Source: Variovorax sp. 770b2 (GTDB lineage Bacteria; Pseudomonadota; Gammaproteobacteria; Burkholderiales; Burkholderiaceae_C). Taken from it: a stretch of 64,000 bases of DNA. Below are positions 28,426 through 35,662 of the stretch, piece by piece (the first letter of the stretch is position 1; each line of letters opens with the position of its first letter). The stretch lies in the NCBI RefSeq assembly GCF_900115685.1, contig NZ_FOXJ01000001.1, forward strand, positions 901,796 to 965,795, in the 5' to 3' direction. A program made the translations under genes and the position numbers. A model generated the notes under the pieces. The model was not told the DNA's origin and did not search any database. It saw only the letters and a program-made list of their open reading frames with translations.

Positions 28426-29556
28426 ATGAACCTGCAGATTCGTGCGATCTTTCGTCTTACGCGCCGCGCTGTGGCCGGCGCTGCTTTGGGGTTGTGCGGG
28501 CTGGCCCTGGCGCAGGGGCGACCTGAAATCCTGGCGGCCGGCCTCGAAAACCCCTGGGGCCTCACCTTTCTGCCGGGCGGCCGCTACGTGGTCACGGAGC
28601 GTCCAGGCCGCCTGCGGTTGATCGGCGAGGGCGGAAAGATCGGTGCGCCCATCGCAGGCTTGCCCGCCATTGCCGCCGGAGGCCAGGGCGGATTGCTCGA
28701 CGTGTTGGCCGATACAGGCTTCGAAAAGAACCGCACGCTGTATTTCTGCTTCTCCGAACCGGAGGCCGGTGGTTCCGGCAACAGCACCGCGCTGGCCAGC
28801 ACCCAGCTGTCGGCCGACGGTGCCCGGCTGGAGAACCTCAGGATCATCTTCAGCCAGAAACCCAAGGTGGCGAGCCGCGCGCATTTCGGCTGCCGCATCG
28901 TCGAGGCGCGCGACGGCACGCTGTTTCTCACGCTGGGCGACCGCTTCAGCCGGAAGGAAGATGCGCAGAAGCTCGACAACCACCTGGGCAAGGTGGTGCG
29001 CATCAACAAGGACGGCTCGGCGCCGAAGGACAACCCCTTCGTCGGCAAGGCAGGCGCGCTGCCCGAGATCTGGAGCTACGGCCATCGCAACGGCCAGGGC
29101 GCGACGCTCGCGCCCGACGGCCGCTTCTGGATGACCGAGCACGGCCCGCAGGGCGGCGACGAAATCAACATCCCGCAGGCCGGCCGCAACTACGGCTGGC
29201 CGGTGATCACCTACGGCGAGAACTACGGCGGCGGCAAGATCGGCGAGGGCATCACCGCCAAGGACGGCATGGAGCAGCCGCTGCACTACTGGGTGCCATC
29301 GATCGCGACATCGGGCATGGCGTTCCTCACGAGCGACCGCTACGGGGCGGGCTGGAAGGGCAACCTTTTCGTGGGTTCGCTGAAGTTCGGCTACCTGGAC
29401 CGCATCGAACTGAAGGACGGCAAGGTGGTCGCCGAGCACAAGCTGCTGACCGACAGCCGGGCGCGCATCCGCGACGTGAAGCAGGGGCCGGACGGCCTCA
29501 TCTACGTGCTGACCGACGAGGCCGACGGCAAGCTGTTGCGCCTGCGGCCGAACTGA
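28426..29556 (+). CDS. PQQ-dependent sugar dehydrogenase (soluble aldose dehydrogenase, YliI type)
   Basis: A 376-residue periplasmic beta-propeller enzyme. It has a signal peptide (RRAVAGAALGLCGLALAQ), then LAAGLENPWGLTFLPGG, the DRFSRKEDAQKLDNHLGKVVRI segment, SYGHRNGQGATL with the catalytic-His region, and TEHGPQGGDEIN with Ca/PQQ ligands. Such enzymes oxidise aldoses to lactones using PQQ. No PQQ synthesis genes are in the window. ATG 28426 gives the signal peptide; an in-frame TTG at 28402 is unlikely. Confidence 0.9.
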   Translation: MNLQIRAIFRLTRRAVAGAALGLCGLALAQGRPEILAAGLENPWGLTFLPGGRYVVTERPGRLRLIGEGGKIGAPIAGLPAIAAGGQGGLLDVLADTGFEKNRTLYFCFSEPEAGGSGNSTALASTQLSADGARLENLRIIFSQKPKVASRAHFGCRIVEARDGTLFLTLGDRFSRKEDAQKLDNHLGKVVRINKDGSAPKDNPFVGKAGALPEIWSYGHRNGQGATLAPDGRFWMTEHGPQGGDEINIPQAGRNYGWPVITYGENYGGGKIGEGITAKDGMEQPLHYWVPSIATSGMAFLTSDRYGAGWKGNLFVGSLKFGYLDRIELKDGKVVAEHKLLTDSRARIRDVKQGPDGLIYVLTDEADGKLLRLRPN

Positions 29557-29565
29557 GCGCGCGAT

Positions 29566-30360
29566 TCAGCCGGGGCAACCCGGCAGCGGCAGGGTCGGCA
29601 GCATGCGGCGCCAGAGCCGCGTCCACTCGGGCCAGTCGTGGCCGCCTTGCGTCGTGAAGACGCGGTCCGCCGGCAGCGCGGCCGCGAGCAGCCGGTGGCT
29701 GAAGGCAAAGCGGTCATCGACCGCGTAGCCGAGATAGAGCGGCGGCCGCGCGCCGAAGGTGGCGCTGGCACCGACGTAGCCGCGCAGCCATTGCCAGAGC
29801 TGCGTTTCGTTCGGCGTGCGTGGGTCGCTGCCGGGTGGATCGCTCAACGGTCCGGTCCAGCGGGCGATGCCGCCGGCATTGGCGATGTCGGTGCTGAGGC
29901 CGCGCTCGCCAAGATAGGGAGCGAGCGTGACGAGGCCCGCGAGTTCGCCGGGATGCGTCTGCGCGTAGAGCAGCGCGCCGAAGCCGCCGACCGAGATGCC
30001 GACGATCCAGATCGACTTGTAGCCCTGGCTGCGCGCCGGCGCCATCACGTCCTGGCCGAGGCGCTCGAGGATCGTCTTGTTGTTGTAGTAGCCCAGGTGC
30101 GCATCGACCCGCACCACGTCCACCGCGAGCCTGTTGTCGTTCAGGGCGCTGACGAAGCCTTCGCGCACGAACTCGTCGGGGTGCGAATACGCGCCGGGCA
30201 GCATCACGAGGAGCGTGTCGGCGTTCGCTGTGCAGGTGCTTTTTTCGAGCGTGGTGTCCAGCGGGACCTTGGCCGTGCGCAGGCCGCCGCAACCCGCGAC
30301 CAGCAGCGCCGCGCACAAGCTCAGAACCTGGAGGTGGCCTCGCGTGGAGAGAATCCGCAT
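29566..30360 (-). CDS. Lipoprotein alpha/beta hydrolase
   Basis: A 264-residue protein with lipobox LLVAGC (Cys24). The alpha/beta-hydrolase fold shows the nucleophile elbow GISVGGFGALLYA, a probable acid in YAVDDRFAF and His in GGHDWPEW. It is an envelope-anchored esterase-like protein; the substrate cannot be told. It starts 10 bases after the stop of the HpaB-like gene upstream and is probably co-transcribed with it. Confidence 0.82.
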   Translation of the reverse strand: MRILSTRGHLQVLSLCAALLVAGCGGLRTAKVPLDTTLEKSTCTANADTLLVMLPGAYSHPDEFVREGFVSALNDNRLAVDVVRVDAHLGYYNNKTILERLGQDVMAPARSQGYKSIWIVGISVGGFGALLYAQTHPGELAGLVTLAPYLGERGLSTDIANAGGIARWTGPLSDPPGSDPRTPNETQLWQWLRGYVGASATFGARPPLYLGYAVDDRFAFSHRLLAAALPADRVFTTQGGHDWPEWTRLWRRMLPTLPLPGCPG

Positions 30361-30370
30361 CCGCCGGAGT

Positions 30371-31993
30371 CTAGGTGCGCAGCGACACCGGCAGGTCGAC
30401 CATCACCGGCTGGCCGGGCGTCGTGCAGCCGGTGTCGCAGCATTTGCCGGGCTGGCGATTCTTCGTGATGGCGCGCGCCGGGTCGTGCGGCGCGGCGGCG
30501 GGCGATCCGTCGGCCGCAATGCCGCGCTCCAGGATGCGCTCGACCAGCTCGACCTTCGAGCCGACCGGGTAGTTGCGCCAGATCTCCTGCTTCATCGCCG
30601 CCGGCGAGCCGCCGCCATGCAAGCTGATCACGCTGTACCAGCCGCCCTGGTAGCCCGCGGTCAGGTCTTCGATGAAGCGGGCCGTCTCGATGCGCTGCTC
30701 GTAGGGAATCGCCGGATTGGCGCGCAGCACGTCCGACAGGCGGGCGGCGGGCTCGGGGGTGTGGTCTTCGTCGGGGCCGGGCAGCGTGACGATGAGGCCG
30801 CCGCTCACGTAGTGCGCGATGCGGTGCATGTCGTAGATCTTTGTCGCCAGCAGCAGCTTGCCGATGTTGCTGAACACCGGGTCGGGCATGAAGACTTCAC
30901 AGTGTTCGTCGGCCTTGCCGTAGACGCTGGCCGCCACGCCGCAGGCGAAGAAGCTCTCGGTGATGGTGATGAGCTCGACCATCTGCTCGCGCAGGTGGCT
31001 TTCCTTGCCGGGATCGAAGCCGTTGGCCTCGCACATCAAGGCGCCGGCGCCGATCAGCAGGTCGCCGAAGCCGGCGCGGGCGCCGATGCAGCTGTGGCGA
31101 TGGTGGGTGGCATAGCTGTAGGTGAGGTGTCCGGAGTGCTCCCATTCGCCGGCGTAGAACACGCGCTCCCACGGCACGAAGACCTTGTCGAACATGCACA
31201 CGCCGGTGCTCTGGCCGTACTTGCGGCTGAAGAGCGCATCGCCGTGCTCGAGCTTTTCGCCGGGCCGGCCTGCCGGGCGCGCGACGATGGTGAGGCCGGG
31301 CGCATCGAGCGGCACGGCGCAGCACACGGCGAAGTCGGCGTCTTCGCGGCCCATGTTGCGGCAGGGCATGACCAGCAGTTCATGCACGTAGGGCGCGCCG
31401 GTCACGATGGCCTTGGTGCCCGAGATCACGATGCCGCGGGCGTTGCGCTCGACCACGTGCAGGTAGCTGTCGACGTTGGCCTGCTCGTGCGGCCGGCGGC
31501 TGCGGTCGCCCTTGGCATCGGTCATGGCCACGCCCAGGGTCAGGTCCTGGTCCTGCACGCGATGCAGGTACTCGCGGAAGCGCGCGGTGTGCTCGGTGCT
31601 GCCGCGCGCGTCGTCGATGCGCGCGGACACCTGCGCGATGGCGTTGAGCGCGTCGTGCGTCAGGTAGCGCTGGGCGCAGCCGGTTTCCTGGCAGACCAGC
31701 CGCACGGCCTCCAGCTTGTTGAGCAGGTCGCCGGAGCTGGTGTTGATGTGCGAGAGCCGGTTCACGCGCTTGCCGCTGGTGTGCTGCACGGCGGTCATCA
31801 GCGGCTCGTATTCGGTCTTCAGGGCGTAGTCGTAGGTGAGGGCGATGGCATTGATGCCGGGCTGGAAGGCGGCTTCATCGGCCACGCTGTCGACGCGGCG
31901 GCCATCGACGAACACGTTGGGGCTGTAGCGGCGAAGCGATTCGCGGTAGTCGGCGCCGGACATGAGGGCGGCGGCAGGGAGTGGGGCGTTCAT
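30371..31993 (-). CDS. HpaB/AbfD-superfamily flavoprotein (4-hydroxyphenylacetate hydroxylase-like)
   Basis: A 540-residue protein of the HpaB fold, closest in pattern to 4-hydroxybutyryl-CoA dehydratase (AbfD): GINAIALTYDYAL, INTSSGDLLNKLEAVR, GVAMTDAKGDRSRRP, ALNAIAQV. Aligned by eye with AbfD, the [4Fe-4S] ligand Cys99 (GCAQR) and His292 (HHRHS) are kept, but Cys103 is Tyr and Cys299 is Ala. The cluster is therefore doubtful, and the protein may be a flavin monooxygenase or an uncharacterised dehydratase. An extra tail carries GKCCDTGC. ATG 31993 follows GGAGA. It is divergent from a TetR gene with a palindromic operator between them. Confidence 0.75.
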   Translation of the reverse strand: MNAPLPAAALMSGADYRESLRRYSPNVFVDGRRVDSVADEAAFQPGINAIALTYDYALKTEYEPLMTAVQHTSGKRVNRLSHINTSSGDLLNKLEAVRLVCQETGCAQRYLTHDALNAIAQVSARIDDARGSTEHTARFREYLHRVQDQDLTLGVAMTDAKGDRSRRPHEQANVDSYLHVVERNARGIVISGTKAIVTGAPYVHELLVMPCRNMGREDADFAVCCAVPLDAPGLTIVARPAGRPGEKLEHGDALFSRKYGQSTGVCMFDKVFVPWERVFYAGEWEHSGHLTYSYATHHRHSCIGARAGFGDLLIGAGALMCEANGFDPGKESHLREQMVELITITESFFACGVAASVYGKADEHCEVFMPDPVFSNIGKLLLATKIYDMHRIAHYVSGGLIVTLPGPDEDHTPEPAARLSDVLRANPAIPYEQRIETARFIEDLTAGYQGGWYSVISLHGGGSPAAMKQEIWRNYPVGSKVELVERILERGIAADGSPAAAPHDPARAITKNRQPGKCCDTGCTTPGQPVMVDLPVSLRT

Positions 31994-32030
31994 CGGTTGT
32001 CTCCGGGTTTTGATCGTCGGCACAAATATT

Positions 32031-32043
32031 TGAACATTGTTCA
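32031..32043. promoter_or_regulatory. Candidate TetR operator
   Basis: TGAACA-T-TGTTCA is a perfect 6+1+6 palindrome in the AT-rich 112-base gap between the divergent flavoprotein gene (start 31993) and tetR-like gene (start 32106). It lies 38 bases from the flavoprotein start and would overlap its promoter. Binding by the adjacent regulator is inferred from position. Confidence 0.55.
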
Positions 32044-32105
32044 TTTTTTATATCAATGTTAAAAAATATGAACCGGTGCCCAATCCGAGGCTTATAGTGC
32101 CGCCC

Positions 32106-32810
32106 ATGCACGCCAAGCTCCAACGCCGCCAGACCCTCACCGACGCCCGCCGTGCCCTGGTGCTCGACGCCGCCCGCACGGTGTTCGGGGAGGCGGGCAT
32201 CGAGGGCGCGAGCATTCGGGAAATCGCGAAAAAGGCCGGCTACACGCCCGGTGCCATCTACTCGTATTTCGAGAGCAAGGAGGCGATCTACGCCGCGCTG
32301 CTCGACGAATCGCTGCTGCGCCTGCAGACGGCCGTGGCCGAGGCGAAGGTGTCCAGGAGCCGGCCGGACAAGACCCTGGCCGCCAAGGCGCAGGCCTGGT
32401 TCGACTTCTACGCAGCGAACCCGCGCGACCTGGACCTGGGCTTCTACCTCGTGCACGGCATGCGCCCCCGCGGCCTGACCAGCGAGCTGGACCACGAACT
32501 GAACGACCGCCTCTACGACGCGCTGCGCCCCTGCGAAGACGCGCTGCTGGCCATGGGCCTCGACGCGGCGCTGGCGCTGCAGGAAAACACGGCTCTCTTC
32601 GCGCACGGCGTCGGCCTGCTGCTGATGCAGCACACCGGCCGCATCCGCATGTTCAAACAGTCGGCCGATGCCCTGTTCAAGACCTACCTGGCGCAACTGA
32701 CGCAGCGCTCCGCCGCCCCAGCGACGAAGGAAGATGCCGGCGAGCCCGCGTCGGCGGGCCAACCCGATCTTTTCGGTGGTACGGTTCGACCCAATTCAAC
32801 CGATACCTGA
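32106..32810 (+). CDS. TetR/AcrR-family repressor
   Basis: A 234-residue regulator. The N-terminal HTH is typical: AARTVFGEAGIEGASIREIAKKAGYTPGAIYSYFESKEAIY, in two adjoining helices. The C-terminal ligand domain is of the common TetR_C type and the last 35 residues are disordered. ATG 32106 is chosen for the family N-terminus. It is divergent from the HpaB-like flavoprotein and most likely represses it through the palindrome at 32031. It lies 12 bases before the isochorismatase-fold gene. Confidence 0.9.
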   Translation: MHAKLQRRQTLTDARRALVLDAARTVFGEAGIEGASIREIAKKAGYTPGAIYSYFESKEAIYAALLDESLLRLQTAVAEAKVSRSRPDKTLAAKAQAWFDFYAANPRDLDLGFYLVHGMRPRGLTSELDHELNDRLYDALRPCEDALLAMGLDAALALQENTALFAHGVGLLLMQHTGRIRMFKQSADALFKTYLAQLTQRSAAPATKEDAGEPASAGQPDLFGGTVRPNSTDT

Positions 32811-32822
32811 AAGACACCGTTC

Positions 32823-33425
32823 ATGCTGCTCGACGCCTCGCAATCCCAACTCGTTCTGGTCGACTACCAGGTGCGACTGATGCCTGCGATCTTCGAGACC
32901 GAAGCGGTCGCGCAGAACGCGGTGCGGTTGGGCAAGCTGGCGCGGCTGTTCGAGGTGCCGGTCTTCGGCACCGAGCACAACCCCTCCAAGCTGGGCGAGA
33001 ACGTGCCGGACATCCGCGCGCTGTGCCAGCGCACCCTGCCCAAGATGCACTTCAGCGGCGTGGAAGAGGGCCTGGGCGAATGGCTGCGCGTGCCGGCCAA
33101 GGTGCCGCAGGGCAATGCCCGGAGCCTCCCCAAGCACCTGCAGAAGCCGGCCGCCGCGGCCGAAGAGCGCAACACCATCGTGATCGCCGGCTGCGAAGCC
33201 CACGTCTGCCTGCTGCAGACCGCGCTCGACCTCTTGGAAGACGAGTTCGAGGTCTGGGTGGTCACCGACGCCTGCGGCTCGCGCACCGAGCGCAACCGCG
33301 ACGCCGCGTTCGACCGGCTGGCCGGCGCCGGCGCCGAGCTCGTGACGACCGAGATGGTTGCCTTCGAATGGCTGCGCACCGCGGAACACCCCGCATTTCC
33401 TGAAGTGCTCGCGCTGGTCCGCTAG
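32823..33425 (+). CDS. Isochorismatase-family (cysteine hydrolase) protein
   Basis: A 200-residue cysteine hydrolase. The Asp-Lys-Cys triad of the fold is visible: Asp in LVLVDYQVRL, Lys in RTLPKMHFSG and Cys in GCEAHVCLLQTA. It resembles the YcaC/nicotinamidase-like group; the substrate is unknown. It probably shares the tetR transcript. Two hairpins follow (33445-33480). Confidence 0.85.
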   Translation: MLLDASQSQLVLVDYQVRLMPAIFETEAVAQNAVRLGKLARLFEVPVFGTEHNPSKLGENVPDIRALCQRTLPKMHFSGVEEGLGEWLRVPAKVPQGNARSLPKHLQKPAAAAEERNTIVIAGCEAHVCLLQTALDLLEDEFEVWVVTDACGSRTERNRDAAFDRLAGAGAELVTTEMVAFEWLRTAEHPAFPEVLALVR

Positions 33426-33444
33426 CCCGATAGCCAAATTGCGG

Positions 33445-33480
33445 CCTGCCGGGCAGGGCTCGGCCGGATTGTTCCGGCCG
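33445..33480 (+). terminator. Double hairpin after the isochorismatase-fold gene
   Basis: CCTGCC-G-GGCAGG (33445-33457) is followed by CGGCCGGA-TTGT-TCCGGCCG (33461-33480), a perfect 8-bp stem. No T-run follows, so factor-independent termination is uncertain; it may act with Rho or stabilise the 3' end. Confidence 0.4.
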
Positions 33481-33569
33481 TCAGCTTGCTGCAAGATCGG
33501 TCTCCATAATTATGAATTCAGTTTTGGCGAGACTGCCGAAGCCGGACGAATAACAGGAGACAAACCGAG

Positions 33570-35483
33570 ATGAGCCGCTACGAAGAGTTCTACCGCCAGT
33601 CCGTCGACGCGCCCGAGGCCTTCTGGGCCGAGCAGGCGAAGCTGATCGACTGGCAGGCCCCCGCAGAGCAGATCCTGGATGCCAGCCAGCCGCCGTTCGC
33701 GCGCTGGTTCGTGGGCGGCACGACCAACCTGTGCCACAACGCGGTCGACCGGCACCTGGCCGCGCGCGGCGACCAGCAGGCGCTGATCTTCGTGTCCACC
33801 GAAACCGGCGTCGAGAAGAGCTACAGCTTCAGCGAACTGCACGCCGAGGTGCAGCGCACCGCCGCCAGCCTGGTCGAACTCGGCGTGGGGAAGGGCGATC
33901 GCGTGCTCATCTACATGCCGATGATTCCCGAGGCCGCCTTCGCGATGCTGGCGTGCGCCCGCATCGGCGCCATCCACTGCGTGGTGTTCGGCGGATTCGC
34001 GAGCGGCTCGCTGGCCACCCGCATCGAGGACGCCGAACCCAAGGTCGTCGTGAGCGCCGATGCGGGTTCGCGCGGCGGCAAGGTCATCGCGTACAAGCCG
34101 CTGCTGGACGAGGCGATCCGCCTGTCGAAGTACAAGCCGGCCGCGGTGCTGCTCACCGACCGGGGTCTGGCGCCCATGGACCTGGCTGCCGGCCGCGACC
34201 ACCTGGCCAGCGACCTCCGCCAGAAACACCTCGATGCGCAAGTGCCCTGCACGTGGCTCGTCTCGACCGACATCAGCTACACCATCTACACGAGCGGCAC
34301 CACCGGCAAGCCCAAGGGTGTGCAGCGCGACGTGGGCGGCTATGCGGTGGCGCTGGCCGCGAGCATGAAGCACATCTTCGACGGCCGCCCCGGCGAAACC
34401 TACTTCTCGACCAGCGACATCGGCTGGGTGGTGGGCCACAGCTACATCGTCTACGGCCCGCTGATCGCCGGCATGGCGACCATCCTGTACGAGGGGCTGC
34501 CCACGCAGGGCATCGACCGGCAGCCCGACGGCGGCATCTGGTGGCGCCTGGTCGAGAAGTACAAGGTGACGGTGATGTTCAGCGCGCCCACCGCGGTGCG
34601 CGTGCTCAAGAAGCAGGACCCGGCGCTGCTGAAGACATACGACCTCTCGACCCTGCGCGCGCTGTTCCTGGCGGGTGAGCCGCTCGACGAGCCGACCGCG
34701 CGCTGGATCAGCGAAGGCCTGGGCGTGCCGATCATCGACAACTACTGGCAGACCGAATCGGGCTGGCCGATGATCACCATCGCCAACGGCGTGGAGGCCA
34801 AGCCCAGCAAGTTCGGCAGCCCGGGCATCCCGATGTATGGCTACCGCATCAAGATCCTGCACGAGTCGACCGGCGAGGAACTCACGGCACCGAATGAAAA
34901 GGGCGTGGTCGTGGTCGAGGGGCCGACGCCACCGGGCTTCATGCAGACCGTGTGGAAGGACGACAAGCGCTTCGTCGACACCTACTGGAAGAGCGTGCCC
35001 GGCAAGATGGTCTATTCGACCTTCGACTGGGGCATCCGCGATGCGGACGGCTATTTCTACATCCTGGGGCGCACCGACGATGTGATCAACGTGGCGGGCC
35101 ACCGCCTGGGCACGCGCGAGATCGAGGAGAGCATCTCGGGCCACGCCAACGTGGCCGAGGTCGCGGTGGTCGGCGTGGCCGATGCGCTCAAGGGGCAGGT
35201 GGCGATGGCCTTCGTCGTCCCGAAGGACGGCCTTGCCGTGACCGACGCCGATGCGGCACTGAAGCTCGAAGGCGAGATCATGAAAGTGGTGGCCGACCAG
35301 CTCGGCACCCTCGCGCGGCCCGCGCGCGTGCGCTTCGTCTCGGGCCTGCCCAAGACCCGCAGCGGCAAATTGCTGCGGCGCGCCATCCAGGCCGTGTGTG
35401 AGCAGCGCGACCCGGGCGACCTGACGACCATCGACGACCCGGCCACGCTGCAGCAGATCAAACAGTTACTCGATAGGGGCTGA
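33570..35483 (+). CDS. prpE: Propionyl-CoA synthetase
   Basis: A 637-residue AMP-forming acyl-CoA synthetase that activates propionate, feeding the methylcitrate cycle. It starts YEEFYRQSVDAPEAFWAEQA, typical of PrpE rather than Acs. The adenylate motif YTSGTTGKPKGVQRD and the C-terminal catalytic lysine segment KTRSGKLLRR (acetylation target in the family) are present. GGAGACAAACCGAG precedes ATG 33570. No prpBCD genes are beside it. Short propionate versus acetate preference cannot be decided from sequence alone. Confidence 0.9.
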   Translation: MSRYEEFYRQSVDAPEAFWAEQAKLIDWQAPAEQILDASQPPFARWFVGGTTNLCHNAVDRHLAARGDQQALIFVSTETGVEKSYSFSELHAEVQRTAASLVELGVGKGDRVLIYMPMIPEAAFAMLACARIGAIHCVVFGGFASGSLATRIEDAEPKVVVSADAGSRGGKVIAYKPLLDEAIRLSKYKPAAVLLTDRGLAPMDLAAGRDHLASDLRQKHLDAQVPCTWLVSTDISYTIYTSGTTGKPKGVQRDVGGYAVALAASMKHIFDGRPGETYFSTSDIGWVVGHSYIVYGPLIAGMATILYEGLPTQGIDRQPDGGIWWRLVEKYKVTVMFSAPTAVRVLKKQDPALLKTYDLSTLRALFLAGEPLDEPTARWISEGLGVPIIDNYWQTESGWPMITIANGVEAKPSKFGSPGIPMYGYRIKILHESTGEELTAPNEKGVVVVEGPTPPGFMQTVWKDDKRFVDTYWKSVPGKMVYSTFDWGIRDADGYFYILGRTDDVINVAGHRLGTREIEESISGHANVAEVAVVGVADALKGQVAMAFVVPKDGLAVTDADAALKLEGEIMKVVADQLGTLARPARVRFVSGLPKTRSGKLLRRAIQAVCEQRDPGDLTTIDDPATLQQIKQLLDRG

Positions 35484-35496
35484 TATCTCCCCAATG

Positions 35497-35513
35497 GGGG
35501 TTGCGGACCCCCT
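35497..35513 (+). terminator. Hairpin after prpE
   Basis: GGGGGT-TGCGG-ACCCCC, a perfect 6-bp stem 13 bases after the prpE stop. There is no T-run; it could end or protect the prpE message. Confidence 0.4.
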
Positions 35514-35607
35514 TGCCGCCGTCATATGGTTGACGTGGCACAATGCCAAGGTACTCAGGCCCTTCCCCAGCCACAGTCGCATCCGCCAATCGGTTCAGCC
35601 GTGTCGC

Positions 35608-35660
35608 GGAAGGTTTCTTAACCAGCTAGTGCTTCCTTCAGGGAAGCGAAGGTCAGCGGA
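35608..35660 (+). promoter_or_regulatory. sucA RNA motif-like leader with competing helices at the ribosome-binding site
   Basis: GCTTCC (35631-35636) pairs with GGAAGC (35642-35647). The overlapping CCTTC (35635-35639) can instead pair with GAAGG of the ribosome-binding site (35648-35652) or with GAAGG at 35609-35613. GGTT/AACC (35612-35622) forms a small hairpin upstream. A conserved 'sucA RNA' motif is known from leaders of sucA in Burkholderiales, and this matches its place and logic. I could not align it to the covariance model. Confidence 0.65.
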
Positions 35661-35662
35661 TC

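Noticed and set aside
30371..33425. Possible horizontally acquired island (flavoprotein, TetR, hydrolases)
   Set aside because: Codon use and GC look like the flanks, and there are no integrase, tRNA or repeat boundaries; treated as ordinary accessory genes.
33512..33553. Thirteen-codon frame just before prpE
   Set aside because: MNSVLARLPKPDE has no ribosome-binding site and no repeated codons typical of attenuation peptides; probably chance.
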